From NCBI RefSeq assembly GCF_002160325.1, contig NZ_NFKJ01000005.1, forward strand, positions 1-64,000: a DNA stretch of 64,000 nucleotides, in the 5' to 3' direction. The notes beneath the pieces were generated by a model. It was not told the origin of the DNA and searched no databases. It saw only the letters and a list, made by a program, of their open reading frames with translations. This document shows, piece by piece, positions 43,638-51,576 of this stretch; within the stretch, counting starts at the first letter, position 1; each line of letters opens with the position of its first letter. This DNA is from Lachnoclostridium sp. An181. GTDB taxonomy: Bacteria > Bacillota > Clostridia > Lachnospirales > Lachnospiraceae. Both the position numbers and the translations under genes were made by a program.

Positions 43638-44096
43638 ATGCCGGAAATAGGAAGACGAATTAAGCTCAAACGTGAGGAACTTGGAATTACCCAGGAAGAA
43701 TTGGCAGGCAGACTTGGTTATAAAAGCAAAACAACCATTGCCAAAATAGAAAATGGAACAAATGACATCGTTCAAAGCAAGGTCGCTGAGTTTGCCAAGG
43801 CTTTGCATACTACTCCAGCCTACCTGATGGGATGGGCGGACGTAGTTTCTCTGCCAAAACAACAGACCGATCATCAGCACAGTAGGACAGAAGATCTCAT
43901 TATAAAAGAAATGAAAAAGCTTACTAAAAAAGGCCAGAAAAAACTCTTGGATACTGCAAGAGAGATGGCCTGCAATCCTTTGTATAATCCAAATTATGAA
44001 ATAGAAGTAAATGCGGCCCACGCCCGCACGGATATCGAAATCCCAGCAGGCATCGACACCTCTGAAGAAGATATCATGAACGAAGAAAATTTCTAA
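43638..44096 (+). CDS. XRE family transcriptional repressor
   Basis: A 152-residue protein: helix-turn-helix in residues 4-62 (GRRIKLKREELGITQEELAGRLGYKSKTTIAKIENGTND) and YLMGW just after, typical of phage cI-type repressors. The C-terminal half (TKKGQKKLLDTAREM) has a dimerisation-type helix but no S24 peptidase domain, so it is not RecA-cleaved itself; removal by the ImmA-like partner downstream is the likely induction route. The gene faces away from the tail operon across five operator-like sites. Confidence 0.9.
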   Translation: MPEIGRRIKLKREELGITQEELAGRLGYKSKTTIAKIENGTNDIVQSKVAEFAKALHTTPAYLMGWADVVSLPKQQTDHQHSRTEDLIIKEMKKLTKKGQKKLLDTAREMACNPLYNPNYEIEVNAAHARTDIEIPAGIDTSEEDIMNEENF

Positions 44097-44147
44097 TCCT
44101 TTTACATGAATTAGTTTAATACATACAAATTAAGGGGGTGTTAGTGA

Positions 44148-44606
44148 ATGGACTATGAAACTCTTTTAGAAGAAGCATACAACGAAGGGCTGCTTGTAAA
44201 AGAAAAGCCTCTGCAATACAACAATGGAAGGATAAAAGGAAACCGGATCGCCATCCGAAAAGATTTGCATTCCTCAACCGAAAAAGCTTGTGTTCTGGCC
44301 GAAGAACTTGGACATCATTATACTTCTGTAGGCAATATTCTTGACATGAACAACTCCTGGAACCGCAAGCAAGAACGCCAGGCACGTCTCCATGGATATG
44401 ATAAGATGATCGGATTGTGCGGCATTGTCTCAGCTTTCAAGGCAGGCTGTCAAAATAGTTTCGACATTGCAGAATACCTGAATGTCACAGAAGAATATCT
44501 TCAGGAATGTATTGCATGCTATAAAGAAAAGTATGGGGTATATACGAAATTTGACAATTATCTGATCTATTTTATACCAGTTCTGACTGTGGCGGAGATG
44601 ATGTAG
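44148..44606 (+). CDS. ImmA/IrrE-type metallopeptidase-like protein
   Basis: A 152-residue protein: EKACVLAEELGHHYTSVGNI has the position of the HExxH motif, but here the first His is Glu (EELGHH), a form common in Firmicutes phage ImmA homologues. YDKMIGLCGIVSAFKAGCQNSFDIAEYLNVTEEYLQECI is the family C-terminal part. It follows the XRE gene by 51 bp on the same strand and would destroy the repressor when DNA is damaged, thereby switching on the tail genes. Loss of the first His leaves catalysis uncertain. Confidence 0.85.
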   Translation: MDYETLLEEAYNEGLLVKEKPLQYNNGRIKGNRIAIRKDLHSSTEKACVLAEELGHHYTSVGNILDMNNSWNRKQERQARLHGYDKMIGLCGIVSAFKAGCQNSFDIAEYLNVTEEYLQECIACYKEKYGVYTKFDNYLIYFIPVLTVAEMM

Positions 44607-44613
44607 GAGGATG

Positions 44614-44653
44614 ACTATTCCCACTATAACAAGCTTTTTGGGCTAGGAATAGT
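44614..44653 (+). terminator. Hairpin downstream of the ImmA-like gene
   Basis: ACTATTCC (44614-44621) and GGAATAGT (44646-44653) form an 8-bp stem about 10 bp past the stop. The following bases are not T-rich, so termination is only suggested. Confidence 0.4.
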
Positions 44654-44706
44654 GCCCTGCCTATGGCTATGAAATATCCTTTTGGCTGCTTTCCCCAGCC
44701 TCTTTC

Positions 44707-45045
44707 TTATTCTACTCCTTCCTTTATTCTCGCCTTCGGTTTTGGATAAGGCAATTCCTCCCATGTAATCCGCACAAGCTGCTCCAGCCATTCTTTATCA
44801 TCCACATCTTCTACAAGATGATAAGAGGCCGGCGCGCCTTCGTGATGTGGATTTTCTTCCAGTTCCGGATAGAAATCTATTCCGGCCTTTGTCACTTTCA
44901 AAAACAACTGGTCCTCACAGATGATTGCCACAAATTTCCCATCACAGTACAGTCCATACTCGCCAAACATTTTCCTGTAGGAAATCATCCCCATATCTCT
45001 TAATTGATCTGCAATATACTGTACAAATTCCATTGTTGATGACAT
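44707..45045 (-). CDS. TfoX/Sxy N-terminal domain protein
   Basis: A 112-residue protein: FVQYIADQLRDMGMISYRKMFGEYGLYCDGKFVAIIC is the TfoX N-domain, with YPKPKARIKEG-type end. In gamma-proteobacteria TfoX activates competence; in Firmicutes single-domain members have unknown function. The ATG at 45045 (second of two adjacent ATGs) has GGCGGGGAG five bases upstream. It stands alone and marks the right border of the tail locus. Confidence 0.88.
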   Translation of the reverse strand: MSSTMEFVQYIADQLRDMGMISYRKMFGEYGLYCDGKFVAIICEDQLFLKVTKAGIDFYPELEENPHHEGAPASYHLVEDVDDKEWLEQLVRITWEELPYPKPKARIKEGVE

Positions 45046-45228
45046 CATTCTCCCCGCCTTTCTTTTTCCTATCATACTGCTCCTATCGTGTCACCTGTCT
45101 GTCATGTTACATATATTCCTGTTATTGTCATTATACAATTTCTCATTCTCAAAAACCACCAAGCCTTCTCTGGCAATCTTTCTTTATATCCTTTATAATA
45201 AAATCGAAAAAATCAAGGAGGAATACCC

Positions 45229-45552
45229 ATGATTATTGATGGAAATGAACTAGAAAAAGCTGCCATGGAGGCATTCCATAGGGGAGACCGCATGGAAGGT
45301 TTAAAACTTCAGGAAGAGTTTGCCTCCCAATTTCGTGAAGAGTATCAGGATAAAGACCACTGTCCGTGCCAAAAAGCCTGCCGCTATCACGGAAACTGCA
45401 AAGAGTGCGTGGCAATCCACCGCGCTCACCAGGAACATGTTCCAAACTGTATGCGTCCTATGCTGAACAAAAAGATCAAACTCTTATCCGAACTTACAGA
45501 GCACACGATTTCAAACGAAATCTCGGCTCCAAAAGAAATCCTTCGTAAGTAA
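45229..45552 (+). CDS. Cysteine-rich putative metal-binding protein
   Basis: A 107-residue protein with a helical N-terminus (ELEKAAMEAFHRGDRMEGLKLQEEFASQF) and a Cys/His cluster: CPCQKACRYHGNCKECVAIHRAHQEHVPNC, here given only up to 20-residue pieces as CPCQKACRYHGNCKEC and CVAIHRAHQEHVPNC. Eight Cys/His positions suggest a zinc or Fe-S site. Such proteins are widespread and uncharacterised in clostridia. AAGGAGGAATACCC precedes the ATG. Stand-alone. Confidence 0.7.
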   Translation: MIIDGNELEKAAMEAFHRGDRMEGLKLQEEFASQFREEYQDKDHCPCQKACRYHGNCKECVAIHRAHQEHVPNCMRPMLNKKIKLLSELTEHTISNEISAPKEILRK

Positions 45553-45570
45553 AATAGTTTTATGCTCAAA

Positions 45571-45618
45571 AGGGGGATGCCAAAATCGCTGAAACCCACC
45601 CGGCATTTTGACATACCC
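45571..45618 (+). terminator. Terminator-like inverted repeat between converging genes
   Basis: AGGGGGATGCCAAAAT (45571-45586) pairs imperfectly with ATTTTGACATACCCCT (45604-45619). It lies between the plus-strand metal-binding gene and the minus-strand MerR gene and can stop both. Confidence 0.5.
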
Positions 45619-45628
45619 CTATTCGTTT

Positions 45629-46393
45629 TTACAACCTGTCTGCCCAAAAGCAAATGGACTCATTTAGAAATTTTGCGCAGCCTTGAACCGATCTGTCATA
45701 GTACTGCCGAAAACGCTCATCACTGACATACATAGCAGCCACTCCTTTATGCGCCTCTTTTGCATATGTTTTCCACGTCATGCAAAGCCATTCTTTATGG
45801 AGAATCACGATTTCTCTTCCTGTTTCGCTCTCCGGCTCGTCGCCCTGTTTTACAGCCTGTTCCAGTTTGGATAGGATTTCCTGTTCCAAATGTTGAAATC
45901 TTTCAAAGTCCTCTCGGGACATATTTAATATCCTCCTGTTCGCAGCATCCACCTGTTCGTCCCCATACGTTTTTCGAATTTCCTCTCCGTACTTTTCTTC
46001 GTTCTCTTGCACAAGTCTTTCTTTGAATACCTGAAATCTTTCTTTGTCATCCATCTTTGTCTCTCCTTTCATTGCAATCAGCGTTTGCTTTACAGTCCGG
46101 ATCAAAGACTCCATTCTCTCTTTTTCCTTTTCAAGCTCCAAAAGATGAGTTTCCAATGCATGACAGATATCAAAATCTTCCTGATAAATGATTCTTTGAA
46201 TGCTTTTTAGATCAAATCCCCGTTCCCGGTAAAACAGAATCTTCCACAAAAGATCCACTTCCTTTTTCCCATAAAACCGATATCCCGCCTCATTGACAAA
46301 TGCGGGTTTCAAAAGGTTGATTTCATCGTAATATCTCAGTGTGCGTGCACTCACTCCTGCGATATCTGACAGCTCTTTGATACTGTACTTCAT
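45629..46393 (-). CDS. MerR family regulator with TipAS-type effector domain
   Basis: A 254-residue protein: N-terminal MerR winged helix (YSIKELSDIAGVSARTLRYYDEINLLKP, NEAGYRFYGKKEV), a dimer coiled coil (about residues 78-108), and an all-helical C-domain from residue about 125 (RFQVFKERLVQENEEKYGEE, WLCMTWKTYAKEAHKGVAAMYVSDERFRQYYD) like TipAL, which binds thiopeptides and other multidrug ligands. Start at 46393 has GGAGGGAATGAAA ahead; an ATG two codons earlier overlaps the ribosome site. No transport gene is adjacent. Confidence 0.9.
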   Translation of the reverse strand: MKYSIKELSDIAGVSARTLRYYDEINLLKPAFVNEAGYRFYGKKEVDLLWKILFYRERGFDLKSIQRIIYQEDFDICHALETHLLELEKEKERMESLIRTVKQTLIAMKGETKMDDKERFQVFKERLVQENEEKYGEEIRKTYGDEQVDAANRRILNMSREDFERFQHLEQEILSKLEQAVKQGDEPESETGREIVILHKEWLCMTWKTYAKEAHKGVAAMYVSDERFRQYYDRSVQGCAKFLNESICFWADRL

Positions 46394-46422
46394 TTTCATT
46401 CCCTCCTTCCGGACAAATACAG

Positions 46423-46451
46423 CATATAGGATTCCGCTGCGGCAATGTCAA
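46423..46451 (-). promoter_or_regulatory. MerR/TipA gene promoter
   Basis: On the minus strand TTGACA (46451-46446) and TATATG (46428-46423) with a 17-base spacer containing the short palindrome CCGCAGCGG. A MerR site between -35 and -10 is the family norm, though the usual spacer is 19. Confidence 0.55.
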
Positions 46452-46465
46452 GACCTTTTTGCAAA

Positions 46466-46504
46466 AAAATACACCTTGGCCATCTTGGCTCAAGGTGTAT
46501 TTTT
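46466..46504 (-). terminator. Terminator of the first GH20 gene
   Basis: AAAATACACCTTG (46466-46478) and CAAGGTGTATTTT (46491-46503) form a 13-bp stem with T-runs on both strands, six bases beyond the GH20 stop. Confidence 0.9.
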
Positions 46505-46509
46505 CATCC

Positions 46510-49500
46510 CTATTTGTTCAAATACTTTCTCCTTCTCATCACAACCAAAGCCGCACCTGCCATCAATACCATAATGGTCATGACAGCCGTGTCATCTCCG
46601 GTCTTTGCGGATTTTGCTGCTCCATTGTCCACTGCTGCTGTTTCTGTGTTTGACTTATCATTTCCTCTGCCGTCTTTTGTATCTGTTCCACCTGCACTTG
46701 CAGCCACTTCTTTTCCTGCATTTTGACTACCTCCTGATGCAGGAGTCAATTTTGCAATCGCGTGTGCAAGATCTTCTTCCGCTTTTGCCACTTCTTTTGC
46801 TGTTGCCTGTTCATTGTCGCAGACTGCCTGTGCGTCTGCAAGAACGGTCCTGAATTGTGCAAAACTTGCAGTGTCGTAATCTTTCTCCTGAAGTTCCAGT
46901 GCCTCTTTTAGCAGGCTTTCAAGAGCGCTCTTGTCCGGTTTCAGCTGCATTCCTGCCATAGCGCCAAGAAGATTCTGCCATGCTGTATTTACCTCTTCCT
47001 GCATTGCATTGCCGTCCGCATAAACTTCTTTTGCTTTTGCAAGGGCACTGCCAAATGCCTCTTTTCCTCCGTCCAGATAGCTGTCAAGCTTATCTGCCAT
47101 GTCATCTGCCAGGGCAATGACTTTTTCAAGATCAGTTTTGTCACCCTGTCTGAAAGACAGATACTGCATTGCCTTGATCAGTTCCTGCCATGCATTGTCA
47201 ATCATCTGTTGTGTGACTGATGTATCGCCCTCGTTTACTCTTGCCAGAATATCTTTGGCATTTGCAAGCGCTGCATTGTATTTTTCTGCAACTGATGAAA
47301 CCACTCCGTCCGTGCTCACATCTTCGGCAAGCTGCAGTGCATACTCAAGAACTGCTGTGGAAAGTGCTGCCGGATCAGGTGTCTCTTCCTCCGGATAACT
47401 GTACAGCTCAAGTTCATAGATGGATGGCCTTTTTGAATCTGTGATATTCAGCCTGAATTTCGCTGCAGTGATAGTGTCAAATTCACTGTCAAATGCGTAT
47501 CCGTTCGTCACGCCTGACACAGCTTTTTTCTCGGATGCATCCACATTGTGGGTGAATCCACAAACCCATTGTTGTCCATCCCAGTACTCAATATTATAGC
47601 TGTTGATATAATTGTTTGCTGCTTTGTACTCTACAATTCTTGCTGCATTAATGGAAACCTCTTTGCCAAAATCCAGCTCAAGTGTGGCTGTATTTGTTTC
47701 GTTTGTTGTCGCCCATCTTGTTGACAAATTTCCATCGATTGCTTTTTCTCCGGTAAAGTTGTCGTTGAATACATTACTTGCATCCGCACTTGCTGCGGTC
47801 GGTGCAATATTTTCCGTTCCAGGAATCTCCACCACTTCATTGTAGATCGTAAGGTTATCCAATTTTCCTACCACTCCATTTCCGATTGCCGCTGTAGGAA
47901 GAACCATGGAAGAAGACAAATCTTTCTTCACATATTTTCCAAATTCCGTACGTTCTGCATACCCTTGTGGTCTGCCGTTTACAAAGAGTCTGGTACCATC
48001 CTTATCTGTCGTGATGGTCATATGGATCCATTGATCCATCGGCACTTCATAGTCAAAAGTGTATGCATAGCCGTCTCTCTCAAATCCGAATTTTCCTGTG
48101 TACTCTCCAGCCTTGTTCTTCTGATTTAAGTGGAATGCTCCGTCTTCACTTTCAAACAGTGCTGCATCCTTTGCGCTCTCTTCCTCCACATACAGATCAA
48201 AGGAAACAGATGCAGGGAATCCAACCGTGTCAAATGGAAGGGTAAGTGTGCTGTCTTTTTCAAGTCCAAGAGCTTTTCCGTTTCCTGCTTTTCCATCCAC
48301 AAGCACAGCATTGTTCATTTCCCCATTGTAACCGTTTTTGCTGCCATCTTTTACTGTCTGCGCATCTACGTCTTCAAAGTCGTAAGATGCAATTGTCTCA
48401 TCCACGCTCTCCACATATCTGGCCGGGTTGCTGGTAGGGCCTTTTTTGATAAGTTCATCGCTTCTTGTCTTAAAGTTTTCGTATGTCTGTCCTTCTGTTT
48501 TCTCGCCGTACCATGTGCGCTCCGAGATAATGGAGATACCTTCTTTGAGGCGGTTGTAAATATCAAAATCACTGATCCCGTCTTCCAGGAATCCATCATC
48601 ATTCCAGAGCACAACCGATGCACCTCTAAGTTGTGGATGAGAAATCGGAATCACTGCTCCGCCGCTTCCTCTTGTTGTTGTAATATTGTTGACGCTCCAG
48701 TTTTCAAATAAGTCTTCCACGTTCAAATAGTCGTGATAATTGTTGTTTCCGCCCGGCACAATGTACAGCCAGGAACCCGAGCAGTTGATGATCGGATTTC
48801 CGTTTGCCAGTGTTTTCTTCACATCCGCCCAGTACGGCGCCCAAAGATAGTAAGTGACTTCTTTATTCTGCGGTGTCACATATCCCTTGAACCCGGACGC
48901 GCCGTCTGTGGATGCCCATGCCCTTGCCTCGTATCCGCGGCTTTGTATAAAGTCTACATAGTGGTTGATATACTGCTGCATTGCCTCGGAATGGTTAGCG
49001 GAGGTATCATATTCATCTGTTCCGAAATGGAACACGTCGGACTGGATGACTGCATCACCTGGTCCGTCTCCGATCAGCTCTTCTGTCAATCCATCGATAA
49101 AATCTATAGTTGGCTGATGCAGTTTTACATCTTCCACCGGGGCGCTGGAATCCTCGGAAATTTTCAGATGACGGACATCGTACATATTTTCCTTCATTTC
49201 CGGTAAAAGGGAGAATACTGCGCTGTGCGCCGGTGTATCAAGCTCTGTGATGACAGCGACTCCATATTCTTTGGCGTCTTTTTGGTACTGAATATAGTCT
49301 TCTTTGGAAATCTGATAGGAATGGGATCCAATGCCTTTTTCATTTTCAATCCTGAATGAGGATAAATCCCTTGCCTGTTCCTGATTGTTCTCTGAACCAA
49401 TATTTTTGTCTGTGATTTTATCTCCTCTGTCATCATTGATGTGCATCACGATTTCATTGATTTTGAAAAATGGCAGAATTTCCGTAATTTCTTTTATGTA

Positions 49501-51276
49501 ATCCAGCTGAATCTCTGAACGCGCAATATCCAGTGCAATGGAGCGCACTTCATATTTCGGATAGTCTCTGGAAATCCCTTTTTGGATCGTTTTCGTATCC
49601 TTGCTAAGATACAATGCCTGAACCGCTGTGACTCCTCCGTAAAATGCGCCTTCTTTTGTGGAAGAGATGACGGAAACCGCATCTCCCACTTCCATCTGAT
49701 ACCCTTCTTCTCCGATCGCCGCGATTTTTGCACTTTCATCCAGACCAAGATAAATATCGCCTGCCTTTGGATTTGTCCCTTGTTCTGCTGTCACATCCAC
49801 GCCGATCATGTTTGTAATATAAGTGGCGATCAGGCTGGCTTTTTGTGCCAAAGTCTCGTCTTTGTACACTACTTTTGCGTTGTCTGCCAGTTTAAATTCT
49901 CCAGTCTGTCCGTACCACTCCTGCAAAGCAGGAATGACCTTAGGAGTTTCCCCTTCCCCTGCATCCGGATATTTTCCAGGCACCTGCACAGTACAGTCGT
50001 TTGTGCTCACTGCCACATCTTCCGGATTTTCCTTGCTTGTCACTTTATACATGACATGCACATCTTTTGTGTTCAGAGGCTGATGATAGGTTCCGTCCAT
50101 GGCAATGACCGGTTTGTAATCGCTTCCGTAGATTTCTACATTGAAGTTCTCTGTAATTTCTTCCGGAAAAATCACTTTCTCATTATCACCGGCCGGAAGT
50201 TCAAATCCATATTCCTCCACATAAGAGAGCGCTGACTTTGCTGTCTTTGGCGCTGTCGGTTCGTCTGCATACGGATATGCTTCGATTTCATAAATACTGC
50301 CGCCATACTTTTGATTATTGCTTGGGTTTGTAAACATTTCTGTCTGATTCACTTTGATATAGCGCACATCCTGTGTCTCAAATGGGATCTTTCTGATATT
50401 TTCAATATTGATATTTGGATTGTCTTTTACATCTAAAATCGTTTCATAGGTTTCCCCGTCTTTTGAAATTTCAACTGTATACGCTGACGGCTCTCTGAAA
50501 AAGTTTACATTTACCTGAGAAAGAGATGTCTCCTCCCCCAGATCCACGATCAACCACTGGTTATCTGTTTTGTCTGCAGACCACCTGGTCGTCACATCAC
50601 CGTCCACTGCTTTTTCTCCGACAAACTGCGGATATTTCCAATTTCCGTTTACTTTTCCTCCCTCCACGCCGGAGTAGGTCACAGCTTTATTTAATGCTGC
50701 ATTTTCATTGTCTGTCCTTGTCCCCTGCACTTCGATTTCATAAAGGGAATATCCCCAGCTCGCCTTAAACGGCTCCACACAAAGTATTTTTACATAGCGC
50801 GCCGGAATATCCTCACTGAACTGCTGTTCCTCAATCGTCTGTTTTCCCCCGTCAGAATCTGCATTTGTATAAATGTCCGTATACGTTTTATTGTCCGTGG
50901 ATACTTGTATTTTGTAGGAAGATGCGTACGCATTTTCCCATGAAAGATAAATCTCGGAAAGGTCGTAGACTCCCTCCAGGTCCACAACGATCCACTGCTC
51001 CACGGTTCCGTCTTCGGATGTTCCTTCATTTTCCCCTTTTCCGGTTGCCATCTTAGAACTCCACCTGGAGGATTCCTCATCATCCACCCCGTCCACGGCA
51101 AGTCCTCCCACAAGCTCTGCCCTTTGCGGTCTTACACTGGATGTGGCAGTGGGCTTGTTCAGCGCCACATTCACGCCTTCTGCCTGTACATCTTCCACAT
51201 TTGCAGGAAGATATCCGGCCATCATACTTGCCGAAAGGCAGGCCGCCAAAATCTTTTTCATAACACTTCTTTTCAT
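46510..51276 (-). CDS. Sortase-anchored GH20 beta-N-acetylhexosaminidase with CBM32 and FIVAR modules
   Basis: A 1588-residue surface enzyme. Signal peptide to about residue 32; CBM32 (F5/8 C) domains at 36-185 and 192-332; GH20b at about 440-565; GH20 catalytic domain about 570-930 with HFGTDEYD at 750-757 (Asp754 and Glu755, the substrate-assisted pair), YYLWAPYWADV and GSWLYIVPGG; a LamG-like domain about 960-1150; a third CBM32 about 1160-1295; three FIVAR repeats 1306-1512; SAKTG at 1556-1560, membrane helix and RRRK tail. It would cut terminal GlcNAc/GalNAc or lacto-N-biose from mucin or milk glycans. ATG at 51276 has GGAGAG; a terminator-like leader precedes it. Confidence 0.93.
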   Translation of the reverse strand: MKRSVMKKILAACLSASMMAGYLPANVEDVQAEGVNVALNKPTATSSVRPQRAELVGGLAVDGVDDEESSRWSSKMATGKGENEGTSEDGTVEQWIVVDLEGVYDLSEIYLSWENAYASSYKIQVSTDNKTYTDIYTNADSDGGKQTIEEQQFSEDIPARYVKILCVEPFKASWGYSLYEIEVQGTRTDNENAALNKAVTYSGVEGGKVNGNWKYPQFVGEKAVDGDVTTRWSADKTDNQWLIVDLGEETSLSQVNVNFFREPSAYTVEISKDGETYETILDVKDNPNINIENIRKIPFETQDVRYIKVNQTEMFTNPSNNQKYGGSIYEIEAYPYADEPTAPKTAKSALSYVEEYGFELPAGDNEKVIFPEEITENFNVEIYGSDYKPVIAMDGTYHQPLNTKDVHVMYKVTSKENPEDVAVSTNDCTVQVPGKYPDAGEGETPKVIPALQEWYGQTGEFKLADNAKVVYKDETLAQKASLIATYITNMIGVDVTAEQGTNPKAGDIYLGLDESAKIAAIGEEGYQMEVGDAVSVISSTKEGAFYGGVTAVQALYLSKDTKTIQKGISRDYPKYEVRSIALDIARSEIQLDYIKEITEILPFFKINEIVMHINDDRGDKITDKNIGSENNQEQARDLSSFRIENEKGIGSHSYQISKEDYIQYQKDAKEYGVAVITELDTPAHSAVFSLLPEMKENMYDVRHLKISEDSSAPVEDVKLHQPTIDFIDGLTEELIGDGPGDAVIQSDVFHFGTDEYDTSANHSEAMQQYINHYVDFIQSRGYEARAWASTDGASGFKGYVTPQNKEVTYYLWAPYWADVKKTLANGNPIINCSGSWLYIVPGGNNNYHDYLNVEDLFENWSVNNITTTRGSGGAVIPISHPQLRGASVVLWNDDGFLEDGISDFDIYNRLKEGISIISERTWYGEKTEGQTYENFKTRSDELIKKGPTSNPARYVESVDETIASYDFEDVDAQTVKDGSKNGYNGEMNNAVLVDGKAGNGKALGLEKDSTLTLPFDTVGFPASVSFDLYVEEESAKDAALFESEDGAFHLNQKNKAGEYTGKFGFERDGYAYTFDYEVPMDQWIHMTITTDKDGTRLFVNGRPQGYAERTEFGKYVKKDLSSSMVLPTAAIGNGVVGKLDNLTIYNEVVEIPGTENIAPTAASADASNVFNDNFTGEKAIDGNLSTRWATTNETNTATLELDFGKEVSINAARIVEYKAANNYINSYNIEYWDGQQWVCGFTHNVDASEKKAVSGVTNGYAFDSEFDTITAAKFRLNITDSKRPSIYELELYSYPEEETPDPAALSTAVLEYALQLAEDVSTDGVVSSVAEKYNAALANAKDILARVNEGDTSVTQQMIDNAWQELIKAMQYLSFRQGDKTDLEKVIALADDMADKLDSYLDGGKEAFGSALAKAKEVYADGNAMQEEVNTAWQNLLGAMAGMQLKPDKSALESLLKEALELQEKDYDTASFAQFRTVLADAQAVCDNEQATAKEVAKAEEDLAHAIAKLTPASGGSQNAGKEVAASAGGTDTKDGRGNDKSNTETAAVDNGAAKSAKTGDDTAVMTIMVLMAGAALVVMRRRKYLNK

Positions 51277-51308
51277 CTTTTCTCTCCTTTCCCGGATGTC
51301 ACAAAAAA

Positions 51309-51432
51309 GGCAAAACCTGATTTTTCGCACAAGTAACCTTTTGCCTGTGCTCCAAATTGGTTTTGCCTGCTTTACCAGTAACAATCCTTGTATCTTTTTT
51401 CACATTTTACAACTTGTATTTCTTATTTTCAA
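51309..51432 (-). promoter_or_regulatory. Promoter and attenuator-like leader of the first GH20 gene
   Basis: TTGAAA (51432-51427) and TAAAAT (51409-51404) are spaced by 17 on the minus strand. The leader then holds GGCAAAACC (51367-51359) pairing with GGTTTTGCC (51317-51309), enclosing an inner stem GCACA/TGTGC, and the outer 3' arm is followed by six T. GGCAAAAGG inside the loop offers a competing partner for the same arm. The ATG is 33 bases on. Confidence 0.6.
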
Positions 51433-51532
51433 TATTTTGTTTAATTTTCTACTTTTTTAACAGTTTTATGCTTACTTATTTGTTATTATTACCCATAACA
51501 TTTTATTATTTTTACTATAATTTTCCATATAC

Positions 51533-51574
51533 AAAAAGCGCGGAAAATTTTTGATAAGATTTTCCGCGCTTTTT
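51533..51574 (-). terminator. Terminator of the second GH20 gene
   Basis: AAAAAGCGCGGAAAA (51533-51547) and TTTTCCGCGCTTTTT (51560-51574) form a 15-bp stem with T-rich ends, immediately beyond the stop at 51577. Confidence 0.95.
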
Positions 51575-51576
51575 CA

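Noticed and set aside
51309-51367. Cyclic-di-GMP (GEMM) riboswitch before the GH20 gene
   Set aside because: GCACAGGCAAA looks similar to GEMM, but the GGACGCAAAGCC partner and tetraloop receptor are absent.
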